Source of the DNA: Nitrosomonas sp.
GTDB taxonomy: Bacteria > Pseudomonadota > Gammaproteobacteria > Burkholderiales > Nitrosomonadaceae
Assembly (NCBI GenBank): GCA_008015595.1
Contig: SSFW01000134.1
Coordinates: 1 to 37,561 of the forward strand
Direction: 5' to 3'
DNA: 37,561 nt
This document shows, one piece after another, positions 21,247-30,102 of the stretch. A program made the translations under genes and the position numbers. Within the stretch, counting starts at the first letter, position 1. Each line of letters opens with the position of its first letter. The notes below the pieces were generated by a model that was not told where the DNA came from, ran no database searches, and was given only the letters and a program-made list of their open reading frames with translations.

Positions 21247-21299
21247 TGCATTCTGAAGAGAGCATTTACCAGGGTAAAGATCGTGTTTTCAGAATGCAC
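21246..21299. terminator. Perfect 12-bp inverted repeat between convergent genes
   Basis: GTGCATTCTGAA (21246-21257, beginning in the hydrolase stop codon) pairs exactly with TTCAGAATGCAC (21288-21299). The loop is 30 nt. It separates the hydrolase from the porin gene and probably serves as a terminator for both, though no U-run follows on either side. Confidence 0.45.
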
Positions 21300-21305
21300 G
21301 GATGA

Positions 21306-23414
21306 TTATTGCCAGCTGTAATAAGCGGAGAATCCTACAAAATTAATCAATTGACTGCGATCTTGCGTTAGTTGCGTTCCATCGGTATAGACCCAATTCT
21401 GAGCAGGGATATTTGAGTTCCAAGTCCATTCGTTGGTTTTGAAATGATCGAGGATGTAATCCAAGCGAATTCCATAGTTTCTTTGAATAGCGTATCTAGC
21501 AAATAATCTAAATCGAGCTAGCTGGAAATTGATGTTCGGGGCCGTATAAGTTTGCGCATTGGTAATCACCGACTGGTTAAATTTGTCAGTAATATCGCTA
21601 TACTCGAGATTAGTACCGACATCGATTTTGTCAGTAGGTTTGCCATTTAATCCAGCGCCAAAAGCAGTGCTAATGTTCTCTAGGCCAACTGTCCAACGTT
21701 CTTGGAGCTGACGAGGTGGGGCGGGGGTAAGTGAGGCTTGATCGAGAAATGTTTCATTTCGTGAAAACCACCCGGTTGCTTGCCATGCTTCAGAGAAAGT
21801 ATAAACTGCATCGATCGAATAATTTCTTGCAGAGCCTTTTTGAACCCCTAAGTCTGAACCCGCACGATGACCGTAGTTATCCCATGATTCATCAATCATG
21901 ACTTGAACCGAAAGGGGATCAATCGGTTCCCAGTTGATTGATAATCTAACTTTATCGCGTTTCCGATCGGCTAAATTGATGGGGGCGATGAAATTAAAAA
22001 AGGGATCACCAGTAGCCGTTCGATTTGTCAAGAAATGTGAACCAAAGCGATCGCTATGGATATAGGAAATTGTTCCTGTTACGGTCTCAGCGAGTGTGCG
22101 TCGCAATTCAGCTCGATACGATATTTCGTCAGTTGTGCTGCGATGGCCTGTGGTTGCCGGTAACCCCGTTCGATCCCAATGCTCATAGTCGATACCACCA
22201 ATAATTCGGAAATTCATGGGTAATGCATAACTGCTCTCAAATTTACTGTTCCAGGTTCTAAAGGATCGAGGTTGGTTAAGGCCTGACCAACGATTACCAT
22301 TGAAGTCCAGTTCTAGTGCCATAGGGTTGTAAAGGAATACCGGTGTCTTATCGTCACGGTCTTCAAATCGCGCATTTGCAAGCAATGAAAGCTTGGGTAA
22401 AGGGCGAGCGGTTAAACTACTCTGTACAAGGGCTGTATCGACCTGCCCTCCCAAATTACTTCCGATACCAGGCGTGGAGAGCTGGGTAGGAAAAAATGAA
22501 TCGGATTGTGTTGCGCGCGTATAGGAGGCTTTCAGTGTTCCACGTGTTGTCGGAGTAAAGCTATAGCCACCGGATAAAAAAGCTTGATGTGCCTGATTAT
22601 CAGGGGGGAGCGCTATGGGTGAAAAGTTACTCGGCGCATAAGCTCCACCAACATCACTGCCCCCATTGATATGGAGTGCAGAATTTTTATTCAGGAAAAT
22701 TGAACCATGGTAACCGCCTGTTACTTGCAAATCTTTACCCGTGTAATCCAATGTCGCCCCAAATTGACGCGTCGTAAAATTAATTGGCTCAGGTGTAAAC
22801 TCAAAACCGCCGACAGCAGTGGGGCTAGGTGCTCCCAGTCGATTTCCACGGCCAAAAATACGTGAGCCATCTTTTTCTTCGTTACGGAAATGAAGATTCA
22901 GTTCAAAATTTCCAGGTAAGAGTTTATTGATACCCACGCTGATTGCTTCCCTTTCCGTTTTGAGCTGAGTAGGATTGCCTGTCGTTGGAGTCGTTGGTAC
23001 TTCCAGTTGCGAACTTCCAATACCTTCGACCGCGGTTATGGCAGTAAAAGGTTCATAACGCGGCGTTTGATTAAACTCGATAGAATATCCCCAGTTTCCT
23101 TGTTTACTATGTTCGAGACGTATCTCGCGATTTTGTAAACCCAGATTACGACCTATTATTTTGAACCAGGTGCCACTATCATCGTTTCTTCTTAAGATAT
23201 CAACATTGAAAATGCCATAGGCCCCCTCATCTCTTAAACCATTAAATTGTCCGAAGCGGGCGTTATCATCGGATAAATAACCAGCACCAAATTGAATCGT
23301 ACTTTGAGGTTTAGTCATTTGCTTGATGGTATCATCGCCTAACGTTTCAAGTGGCATTGTGATGATTAGCGCTGCAGCAATCGTGCTGAGGTGAAAAATA
23401 TTTCGTTGCTTCAT
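21306..23414 (-). CDS. MtrB/PioB family decaheme-associated outer-membrane beta-barrel protein
   Basis: A 702-residue outer-membrane barrel. After a signal peptide (about 1-26, ending ETLGDD) comes the family start QFGAGYLSDDNARFGQFNGLRDEGAY. A long series of alternating amphipathic strands follows, with a terminal strand ending AYYSWQ. MtrB-type barrels sheath a decaheme cytochrome and let electrons cross the outer membrane. The N-terminal CxxC found in some MtrB proteins is absent, as in PioB/MtoB-like members. It lies 20 bp downstream of the decaheme cytochrome gene on the same strand (order cytochrome then porin, as in pioAB and mtoAB). AAGGAGA precedes the ATG at about 7 bp. Confidence 0.92.
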   Translation of the reverse strand: MKQRNIFHLSTIAAALIITMPLETLGDDTIKQMTKPQSTIQFGAGYLSDDNARFGQFNGLRDEGAYGIFNVDILRRNDDSGTWFKIIGRNLGLQNREIRLEHSKQGNWGYSIEFNQTPRYEPFTAITAVEGIGSSQLEVPTTPTTGNPTQLKTEREAISVGINKLLPGNFELNLHFRNEEKDGSRIFGRGNRLGAPSPTAVGGFEFTPEPINFTTRQFGATLDYTGKDLQVTGGYHGSIFLNKNSALHINGGSDVGGAYAPSNFSPIALPPDNQAHQAFLSGGYSFTPTTRGTLKASYTRATQSDSFFPTQLSTPGIGSNLGGQVDTALVQSSLTARPLPKLSLLANARFEDRDDKTPVFLYNPMALELDFNGNRWSGLNQPRSFRTWNSKFESSYALPMNFRIIGGIDYEHWDRTGLPATTGHRSTTDEISYRAELRRTLAETVTGTISYIHSDRFGSHFLTNRTATGDPFFNFIAPINLADRKRDKVRLSINWEPIDPLSVQVMIDESWDNYGHRAGSDLGVQKGSARNYSIDAVYTFSEAWQATGWFSRNETFLDQASLTPAPPRQLQERWTVGLENISTAFGAGLNGKPTDKIDVGTNLEYSDITDKFNQSVITNAQTYTAPNINFQLARFRLFARYAIQRNYGIRLDYILDHFKTNEWTWNSNIPAQNWVYTDGTQLTQDRSQLINFVGFSAYYSWQ

Positions 23415-23434
23415 GATCCATTTCTCCTTGTCGA

Positions 23435-24394
23435 TTAACGCTGGAAGACTTCTTCATTGCGAATATTCTCAGGGTTGTTACTGCCATGAATTTGCGTGTG
23501 GCAATTCATGCATCCCCTGGCTAGAGTATTCCGACGGTAATAGCCCGTAAGGGTGGCTGGACTACTTTGATGCGTGTTCGGTTCGTGGCATTGTTCGCAG
23601 AGAAAAGGAGAACGTACTTTCAGTAAATTTGGCGCTGTTGTTCCATGAGGATTATGGCAAATGGCACAGTTTTCCTGGACCGGTGGGTGGTTATAAATAA
23701 AGGGTCCTCGTTTTTCCATATGACAGGAAAAACAGGTTTCGTTGACACTATCTCTAATCATTTTGCTTGGCCCTGCTGAACCATGAGGGTTATGGCAATC
23801 GGAGCACACGACTTTGCCTTCACGAATCGGGTGTCTTGAAGGTCGATTGATTTGAGCTCGCTGTTCTTTATGGCACGCAAAACATACTTCGGCTTGAGCA
23901 ATTCGGTCACGAACTTTGTCTTGCGCTGCATGGATTTGATGACAGGCGGTGCAAGCCGTATCTCGGTTTGCATGGGTGCTGCTCAACCAATGCATGCGTT
24001 TACCGCCTTGGTGACAATTTAGACAGATTTGATTTCTTTCATCGATGGGGTTTTTGGAGTTTTTTCCAAACGTAATCGATGGCATGGGCATGGTGGTTTC
24101 ACCATCCAAATGATCATTACTTTCACCATGACAGCTTTTGCAGGAGTCTGGTGTTCTGCTATCCGCTGTTGTGCCATGTTTAGTCTTACCAATAGCAAGA
24201 ATTGGATACTCACTGCTTTCATCGTGGCAGTCAGTACATTCTCTGTCTTTCCTGAGGACAATACCGCGTTCCGATTCGTCATCAGCATCTTCACTGGCGC
24301 TTTTCGCTTCAGAATTGGGGGATATTCCGAGTGCTAGTGCTAACACTAGCATCGGTAGTAGGTGTAATAAGCCTTTCTTTATTTGTCTTGACAT
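23435..24394 (-). CDS. DmsE/MtoA-type decaheme c-type cytochrome
   Basis: A 319-residue periplasmic cytochrome with exactly ten CxxCH haem motifs (CTDCH, CKSCH, CLNCH, CTACH, CFACH, CSDCH, CFSCH, CAICH, CEQCH, CMNCH). A signal peptide (LLPMLVLALALG...SEAKS) leads. The repeated CHNPHG spacing is typical of the MtrA/DmsE/PioA/MtoA family, which fits inside an MtrB barrel. The frame is open to 24454, but ATG 24394 gives a standard signal peptide and has GAGAGG upstream. No outer-surface MtrC-like cytochrome is present, so the unit resembles the two-component Fe(II)-oxidation conduits. Direction of electron flow is not shown by the sequence. Confidence 0.94.
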   Translation of the reverse strand: MSRQIKKGLLHLLPMLVLALALGISPNSEAKSASEDADDESERGIVLRKDRECTDCHDESSEYPILAIGKTKHGTTADSRTPDSCKSCHGESNDHLDGETTMPMPSITFGKNSKNPIDERNQICLNCHQGGKRMHWLSSTHANRDTACTACHQIHAAQDKVRDRIAQAEVCFACHKEQRAQINRPSRHPIREGKVVCSDCHNPHGSAGPSKMIRDSVNETCFSCHMEKRGPFIYNHPPVQENCAICHNPHGTTAPNLLKVRSPFLCEQCHEPNTHQSSPATLTGYYRRNTLARGCMNCHTQIHGSNNPENIRNEEVFQR

Positions 24395-24596
24395 GATGGA
24401 TAGCCTCTCTAAGTTAGTTAAGGTTAGGGTTGAAGCCGTTTCTTGCTTCAACAAAAGATGAAAAAATTATCTAACTGGAGGACTATTCCGATCTGTGTGA
24501 TATCTCACGATCTGAGAAATAAATTCAATTGCAGTATCGTTTAACGAGGGGTTAGCCAAACCTGTATAATTTTGTATTTTTTGGGTGGCAATCATG

Positions 24597-25707
24597 ATGG
24601 AAGCAGAACAACTGAATACGCTTAGAAACCAATTAGTCGAGCTGAACGATCGCCAAAAATCGTTAAGGAGGTATCTTTGACTTCGATAATAAAAAGCTAC
24701 GGTTGATTGAAGTTTCTAGACATGCGGAGGACCCAGCTGTCTGGAATGATGCGCAGCGATCCCAAGAAGTAGGGCGTGAAAAGAAATCGCTTGAGAATGT
24801 AGTGTTACTACTCGAGTCATTAGAAAAACAACTGCAAGATGCGGATGAACTCCTTCAAATTGCAATCGAGGAAAACGACGCAACGGTGTTTCAGAGCATC
24901 GTCGCCGATGTTGCGCAACTCGAAAAAAACGTTGCAGATATGGAATTCCGGAGAATGTTTTCCAATCCAATGGATCCTTGCAATTGTTTTGTAGATATCC
25001 AATCGGGTTCCGGAGGGACAGAAGCGCAAGATTGGGCGCAAATGCTAGAACGGATGTATTTGCGCTATTGCGAGCGCCATGGTTTTGAGGTGGAATTATT
25101 AGAAGAATCGGCTGGGGATACGGCAGGTATAAAAAGCGCAACGCTTAAAGTATCCGGTGAATATGCTTATGGCTATTTACGAACTGAAACGGGAGTCCAT
25201 CGTTTGGTCAGAAAATCTCCGTTTGACTCTGGTAACCGGCGTCATACATCCTTTGCTAGCGTGTTTGTTTATCCAGAAGTCGATGACAGTATTGATATTG
25301 AGATAAATCCAGCAGAACTGCGGATCGATACGTTCCGCGCATCCGGTGCTGGCGGTCAACATATCAATAAAACCGATTCAGCGGTTAGGATTACCCATCT
25401 TCCGACTAATATCGTCGTTCAGTGCCAGAGTGGGCGTTCGCAGCATCGCAATAAAGCTGATGCGATGGCGATGCTCAAGTCGCGCCTTTATGAAGCTGAA
25501 TTGCGCAAGCGCAATGAAACCAAACAAGCGGTTGAAGATGCAAAAACAGATATCGCGTGGGGTTATCAGATACGTTCCTATGTGCTTGATCAATCACGTA
25601 TCAAAGATCTACGCACCAATGTCGAAATTGGCAATACCCAAGCAGTGCTGGATGGAGATTTGGATGATTTCATCCAGGCAAGCTTAAAACAAGGAGTTGC
25701 TTCTTGA
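24597..25707 (+). CDS. prfB: Peptide chain release factor 2, with programmed +1 frameshift
   Basis: RF2 ends translation at UGA and UAA codons. The gene begins ATGATG at 24594/24597; I choose 24597 for the family-like MEAEQ N-terminus and 8-bp spacing from GGTGG. After 27 codons the frame meets TGA at 24678-24680. The classical RF2 slip site is present: AGGAGG just upstream and CTTTGAC. Slipping past T24678 joins the frame starting at GAC 24679, giving about 369 residues. The RF2 recognition tripeptide SPF is at residues 207-209 and the catalytic GGQ at 252-254. Expression is autoregulated, since low RF2 favours the shift. lysS, often downstream, is not here; a convergent peroxidase gene follows. 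Confidence 0.97.
24666..24681 (+). promoter_or_regulatory. RF2 programmed +1 frameshift signal
   Basis: AGGAGGTATCTTTGAC combines an internal Shine-Dalgarno-like element, a slippery CTT codon and an in-frame UGA followed by C (a poor stop context). This is the textbook prfB autoregulatory element, with the same spacing as in E. coli. Annotation software that ignores it will truncate the gene. Confidence 0.95.
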
Positions 25708-25725
25708 GATCGGTGTGATTAGAAA

Positions 25726-25752
25726 AAGTTGGGTTGATGATCAACCCAACTT
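25726..25752 (-). terminator. Rho-independent terminator of the peroxidase gene (possibly bidirectional)
   Basis: AAGTTGGGTTGA (25726-25737) pairs exactly with TCAACCCAACTT (25741-25752) around a 3-nt loop. On the minus strand the stem runs into TTTTTC, a good U-tract, placing it 14 bp after the peroxidase stop. It may also stop prfB transcripts arriving from the other side. Confidence 0.75.
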
Positions 25753-25766
25753 GAAGTGCGAGATAT

Positions 25767-27245
25767 TTATAGTGTTGTGACAACACCTGCAAATTTAAGC
25801 AAATCTACCATCGTAAAGTTACTATTTGAACCTAGATCAGGTGTCCAATCAGGGTCTTGAGAAAGATAGGAAGTATTGTCTCCCGGTAAAAGACCTATCA
25901 TGACTTCACCGACAATACGGCCGCCGACTGGGCCCAACCGTTTTGCATCGGCTTTCACATCAGCCTCACGTAATACATAGAACCACAAGGGTGTGCGATT
26001 ATGGAGATTAAATGGTTTTAGATCAGCCAGATCGTTTTCAAGTAGCGCAGGAATTCCCATGGCAGCTGCAACGCGTTGACCAGACGGAACTTTGAATGTT
26101 AAGTGGCGCAGTAGATTGCGTTGCGCAAGGGATTGAGGCTCATTTGCAGGCATACCCGGAAGATCGAACATAACTGTAGAGATTTTTGTATCAATACGCT
26201 TATTATTGCGTGCGTTGTTATCACCAAAATCAAAAAATGTTTGCCAATCGATAAAACGTTCGGGTGCTCTTGACCCGCCACGCATATCGATGGTGACCGG
26301 GTTTGTTAAGTTATCATTGAAAAATAGCGCAAAAATCTGATTAGCGTCATTTGTACCAAAATTGACTCGATAACTGGGTCTTACTTGAGAGTGCCCAAAA
26401 CGATAGGCTGCAACTGAAAACTCGACCGGAATATAAGGGGCGTTGCTCCATTGATAAAATTTTCGGCCATTTTGTAATATATCGTCTACTAAAGCTTGAC
26501 CCACTGTTTTGGGCAAGAATTCATGCAAAATAATCCATTGATAGTGCCAACGTGTTAAACGCTGTGCTTCAAGAAAGATTTCAACCGGATTGGTTAGTCC
26601 CTCTGCTTTAAGTTTAGCTACTAAGTTATTATGAAACTTGATGAACGCGACTTGCATCTGGGACAAAACTAAATTTTCATCATTGCGAGGATCGCCAATC
26701 AGCGGTGTGTTTTGACTATTGCGGGGTAGATCATATTTCAAAGATCCATCACGGCATTTGGTTTCAGAACCGGTAATTGGTTCTAGCAACAAAGTAGTAA
26801 ATCCATGATCGATTGTCTGATCAAATAGATAAGGTGAGCCAGATGGGCCTGTACCATAGATACTATCTAATGCAAAAGTTGGTGTCCGGAAATTTTGAAT
26901 CATTTCAGGATCGACTTGCTGCTCTAGGCTAGAAGTAATATCGAGCGTCATGTCATGGTCAAGAAATTGACCAAGGAAAGTCATCCCAGCACTCATATCA
27001 GGGTTATCAGGGTTATTAACCCGCAGTGCAGGATTAAGAATGAGTTCTAAAGGATCTTTATCTACATCATCTTGTGCATCCATGATGCCACGTCGTTCAC
27101 CGATTTTCATCAGCGCAGTGCGTAAACTGGGAGAATCTAAAGAAAAAGGGGGGAGCGTTGGGAACATACGTCCAAATTTTCCTTGATCGTAAAATTTAGA
27201 GGTAGGTGGCATACTATCTGAGCGGTAAACATTGCCATGTAACAT
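25767..27245 (-). CDS. Animal-type haem peroxidase family protein
   Basis: A 492-residue protein of the animal haem peroxidase superfamily (PF03098), which also contains bacterial peroxicins. Distal H97 is in GQFLDHDMT and proximal H285 in YRFGHSQVRPSY. Conserved RNDEN (GDPRNDENLVLSQMQ) and FHN segments are also present. It lacks a recognisable signal peptide, so it is either cytosolic or exported by a non-classical route; bacterial relatives are sometimes linked to type I secretion. The oxidised substrate is unknown. AGGAG lies about 6 bp before the ATG. A long 398-bp region separates it from tex, which is transcribed in the same direction. Confidence 0.9.
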   Translation of the reverse strand: MLHGNVYRSDSMPPTSKFYDQGKFGRMFPTLPPFSLDSPSLRTALMKIGERRGIMDAQDDVDKDPLELILNPALRVNNPDNPDMSAGMTFLGQFLDHDMTLDITSSLEQQVDPEMIQNFRTPTFALDSIYGTGPSGSPYLFDQTIDHGFTTLLLEPITGSETKCRDGSLKYDLPRNSQNTPLIGDPRNDENLVLSQMQVAFIKFHNNLVAKLKAEGLTNPVEIFLEAQRLTRWHYQWIILHEFLPKTVGQALVDDILQNGRKFYQWSNAPYIPVEFSVAAYRFGHSQVRPSYRVNFGTNDANQIFALFFNDNLTNPVTIDMRGGSRAPERFIDWQTFFDFGDNNARNNKRIDTKISTVMFDLPGMPANEPQSLAQRNLLRHLTFKVPSGQRVAAAMGIPALLENDLADLKPFNLHNRTPLWFYVLREADVKADAKRLGPVGGRIVGEVMIGLLPGDNTSYLSQDPDWTPDLGSNSNFTMVDLLKFAGVVTTL

Positions 27246-27643
27246 TGTATTCTCCTATTTTTAATTAATGAAGAGACCTTGAATACACTATTGATAACAG
27301 CTTTCAGGCTGTTCGATGCAATTAATTTGTTATTACTACGGGTAACAAACTTTCGTTCAAGTAGAAAATTGATTCACCTAATGAACTTCTTTAGGATAGT
27401 TTTTGCTTGCTGATAAGACTGTGCGATTTATCACATCGCAAGCCTATGGTATCACTCAATCATTATCATGGCGATGATGAGGGAGATATGAAAAAACTCA
27501 AGGGCATCTCTGAACATCCAAATTTCATCACAACGCGTTGTTACTCACAAAAGAATGTCTCCTCACATATCAATCCTATGCTGCGTCAACATTTTTTGCT
27601 CATCCCTTGTTTTGTATAAAACGTTGAATTTTTAGAGACGCCC
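27246..27643. other. 398-bp intergenic region upstream of the peroxidase, including an IS-like remnant
   Basis: The left half (27246-27490) is A+T-rich and presumably carries the peroxidase promoter. It has a short hairpin TGCGAT/ATCGCA at 27422-27440. The right part (about 27497-27647) is bounded by imperfect inverted repeats and is listed separately. No protein gene is supported; a 70-codon frame at 27407-27619 crosses the repeat boundary and has no Shine-Dalgarno. Confidence 0.5.
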
Positions 27644-27647
27644 TCAA
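27497..27647. mobile_element. Putative MITE / IS end-pair with imperfect terminal inverted repeats
   Basis: The left end CTCAAGGGCATCTCTGAAC and the right end read inward on the minus strand, TTGAGGGCGTCTCTAAAA, share about 16 of 23 positions. They lie about 150 bp apart, with a palindrome CAACGCGTTG between them. This is the layout of a miniature inverted-repeat element or an internally deleted IS. The right end overlaps the tex stop codon (TGA 27644-27646, minus strand). No transposase remnant is recognisable, and clear target-site duplications are not seen. Confidence 0.4.
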
Positions 27648-30049
27648 TTTTCGGGTTTTGTTTTCATTCGAGATAAAGCCATTGCTAAAGCACTTGCAGG
27701 TTGAGTATTGATGGGTTTCTCCGGCTTAGTATTAGAACGCTGTGGTTTGGGTTTTGAAGTCGATTGGGATGACTGAGTTTTACCTTGATCATGAAGATCG
27801 ACTGGGTCGTCTAATCGCATTGTCAAGCTAATCCGTTGGCGAGGAATATCCACAGCCAATACTTTTACTTTGACAATTTGACCGGGTTTGACAATTTGAT
27901 GAGGGTCCTTGACAAAATGATTGGCCAGGGCGGATAAATGAACTAATCCGTCTTGATGAACACCGATATCAATGAAAGCCCCAAAAGCAGCAACATTGGT
28001 TACGACGCCTTCCAGAAGCATTCCAACTTTTAGATCAGCGAGTGTTTCGATTCCTTCTTGAAAGGTAGCTGTTCTAAATTCAGGACGAGGGTCACGTCCT
28101 GGCTTTTCGAGTTCAGACAAAATATCGCGGATAGTTAGCAGACCAAAGGTTTCATCCGTAAATTCTTCAGGGGAAAGTCCTTTTAGCGCCTCGGGTTGTT
28201 TCATGACCTCACTAATCCCTTTTTTGAGCTTATTTAAAATTCGCTCAACGACAGGATACGCTTCTGGGTGAACAGCAGAGCGGTCAAGCGGATTGTTACC
28301 ATCGGTAATGCGTAGGAAACCAGCCGCTTGCTCGAATGTTTTATTTCCAAGTCTTGGAACATTTAATATCGCTTGCCGATTGATAAAAGGACCTGTCGTA
28401 TCACGATATTGCACGATATTCTGTGCTAACGTGCGATTCAGTCCTGATACACGCGCCAATAACGGTGCAGAAGCCGTGTTAATATCAACACCCACTGCAT
28501 TAACGCAATCCTCGACTGTTGCATCAAGTGCACGTGTTAGTGCACGTTGATTGATATCATGTTGATATTGCCCAACACCAATGGATTTAGGTTCAATTTT
28601 AACGAGTTCAGCAAGGGGGTCTTGTAGGCGGCGTGCAATCGACACGGCTCCCCGCAGACTGACATCAAGATAAGGAAATTCTGCGGCAGCAAAGGCTGAA
28701 GCTGAGTAAATAGAAGCTCCTGCTTCGCTAATCACAATTTTAGCGAGCCGAAGATGAGAAGAACTTGCTTCGATAAATTTAATAACTTCATCCGTCAACT
28801 TATCTGTTTCTCTGCTCGCAGTACCATTGCCAATGGCAATCAATTCAACCTTATGTTGGGTAACTAACTGTGTAATCGTTAATAGCGATTCTTTCCAGCA
28901 ATTTTGTGGTTGGTGGGGATAAATCGTAGTCGTTTCAACTAATTTTCCTGTTTTATCAACAACTGCAATTTTACAACCGGTTCTGAATCCTGGGTCAATG
29001 CCTAGTACGACTTTAGCACCAGCAGGTGCTGCTAATAGTAGTTCCTGTAAGTTTTTGCTAAAAATCCTGATTGCTTCAGTCTCAGCAGCTTCCCTTAATT
29101 GAATGAACAGCTCAACACAGACTTGAGTATGTAATTTAACTCGCCAGGTCCACTGACATACTTCTAGCAGCCATTTGTCTGCAGGCCGATTTTTATTATC
29201 AATATGAAATTGTTTAGCGATGAGCGCTGCACAGGGATGAAAATCAAGCGCTTCCTGGGTATCTGCTAATTTTAAATCGATTCGAAGTACATCGAGTGCT
29301 TGCCCTCGAAAGAGTGCTAATGCCCGATGAGAGGGGATCGTTCGAATCGGCTCGGAATAAGCGTAATAATCACGAAATTTTTCTTCTTCAGCTTGCTCCT
29401 TACCCGGAATCACCGTTGTCGAGAGTACACCTTCATTCCATAGCTTCGCGCGCATTGTGGCAAGTAATTCGGCCGTCTCTGAGAATTTTTCCACTAAGAT
29501 ATCACGCGCACCTTCTAGTGCAGCCTTGGCGGTTGGAACATTGATCGCTTCACTCTGATCGGTTGCTGGCTCGATTCGAATATATTTCTCAGCTTCTAAT
29601 TCAGGATTGAGTAAAGGATTCGTTAATAGCGCTTCAGCTAACGGCTCTAATCCAGCTAAACGCGCAATCTGTGCGCGAGTACGGCGTTTGGGTTTATAAG
29701 GTAGATAGATATCTTCGAGTAATTGCTTGGTAGTGGCTTGCTCAATCGTGTTGCGTAGCTGTTCCGTTAGTTTTCCCTGTTGTTCAATTGAGGATAGAAT
29801 GACTTGCCTTCGTTCTTCGAGCTCTCGTAAATAAAGCAAACGTTCTTGCAACGTGCGTAGTTGTGTATCATCGAGATTACCTGTGGCTTCTTTGCGATAG
29901 CGAGCAATAAAGGGAACTGTGGCTCCCTCATCGAGTAGTTTGATGGCTGCGGAGACTTGGGGTGTTTTTACAGTTAATTCAGTTGCAATCAAACTAACAA
30001 TTTTTGCTTGCGTAGAATTTAACGTATTCGTTTGGATGGGTGTGCTCAT
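27644..30049 (-). CDS. tex: Tex family transcription accessory protein (S1 RNA-binding)
   Basis: An 801-residue Tex protein of normal family length. Order: Tex_N helical region (about 10-200), YqgF/RNase H-like domain (about 335-460, with VVLGIDPGFRTGCKIAVVD), helix-hairpin-helix repeats (about 500-570, with VGVDINTAS), and a C-terminal S1 domain (about 650-725, with GVVTNVAAFGAFIDIGVHQDGLVHLS). A Lys/Pro/Ser-rich tail follows. Tex binds nucleic acids and affects transcription and stress tolerance; it is conserved and cytosolic. The stop codon lies inside the end of an IS-like inverted repeat, so the last residues (KTKPEN) may have been altered by that insertion. Confidence 0.95.
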   Translation of the reverse strand: MSTPIQTNTLNSTQAKIVSLIATELTVKTPQVSAAIKLLDEGATVPFIARYRKEATGNLDDTQLRTLQERLLYLRELEERRQVILSSIEQQGKLTEQLRNTIEQATTKQLLEDIYLPYKPKRRTRAQIARLAGLEPLAEALLTNPLLNPELEAEKYIRIEPATDQSEAINVPTAKAALEGARDILVEKFSETAELLATMRAKLWNEGVLSTTVIPGKEQAEEEKFRDYYAYSEPIRTIPSHRALALFRGQALDVLRIDLKLADTQEALDFHPCAALIAKQFHIDNKNRPADKWLLEVCQWTWRVKLHTQVCVELFIQLREAAETEAIRIFSKNLQELLLAAPAGAKVVLGIDPGFRTGCKIAVVDKTGKLVETTTIYPHQPQNCWKESLLTITQLVTQHKVELIAIGNGTASRETDKLTDEVIKFIEASSSHLRLAKIVISEAGASIYSASAFAAAEFPYLDVSLRGAVSIARRLQDPLAELVKIEPKSIGVGQYQHDINQRALTRALDATVEDCVNAVGVDINTASAPLLARVSGLNRTLAQNIVQYRDTTGPFINRQAILNVPRLGNKTFEQAAGFLRITDGNNPLDRSAVHPEAYPVVERILNKLKKGISEVMKQPEALKGLSPEEFTDETFGLLTIRDILSELEKPGRDPRPEFRTATFQEGIETLADLKVGMLLEGVVTNVAAFGAFIDIGVHQDGLVHLSALANHFVKDPHQIVKPGQIVKVKVLAVDIPRQRISLTMRLDDPVDLHDQGKTQSSQSTSKPKPQRSNTKPEKPINTQPASALAMALSRMKTKPEN

Positions 30050-30102
30050 TTTTGAAAGGTACCAAGGACAAATTGTGGGATCGTGATTTTGATTGTGACA
30101 AG

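Noticed and set aside
27407-27619. 70-codon plus-strand reading frame in the tex-peroxidase gap
   Set aside because: TTG start without Shine-Dalgarno, crosses the inverted-repeat element boundary, and low-complexity composition does not resemble a known protein.
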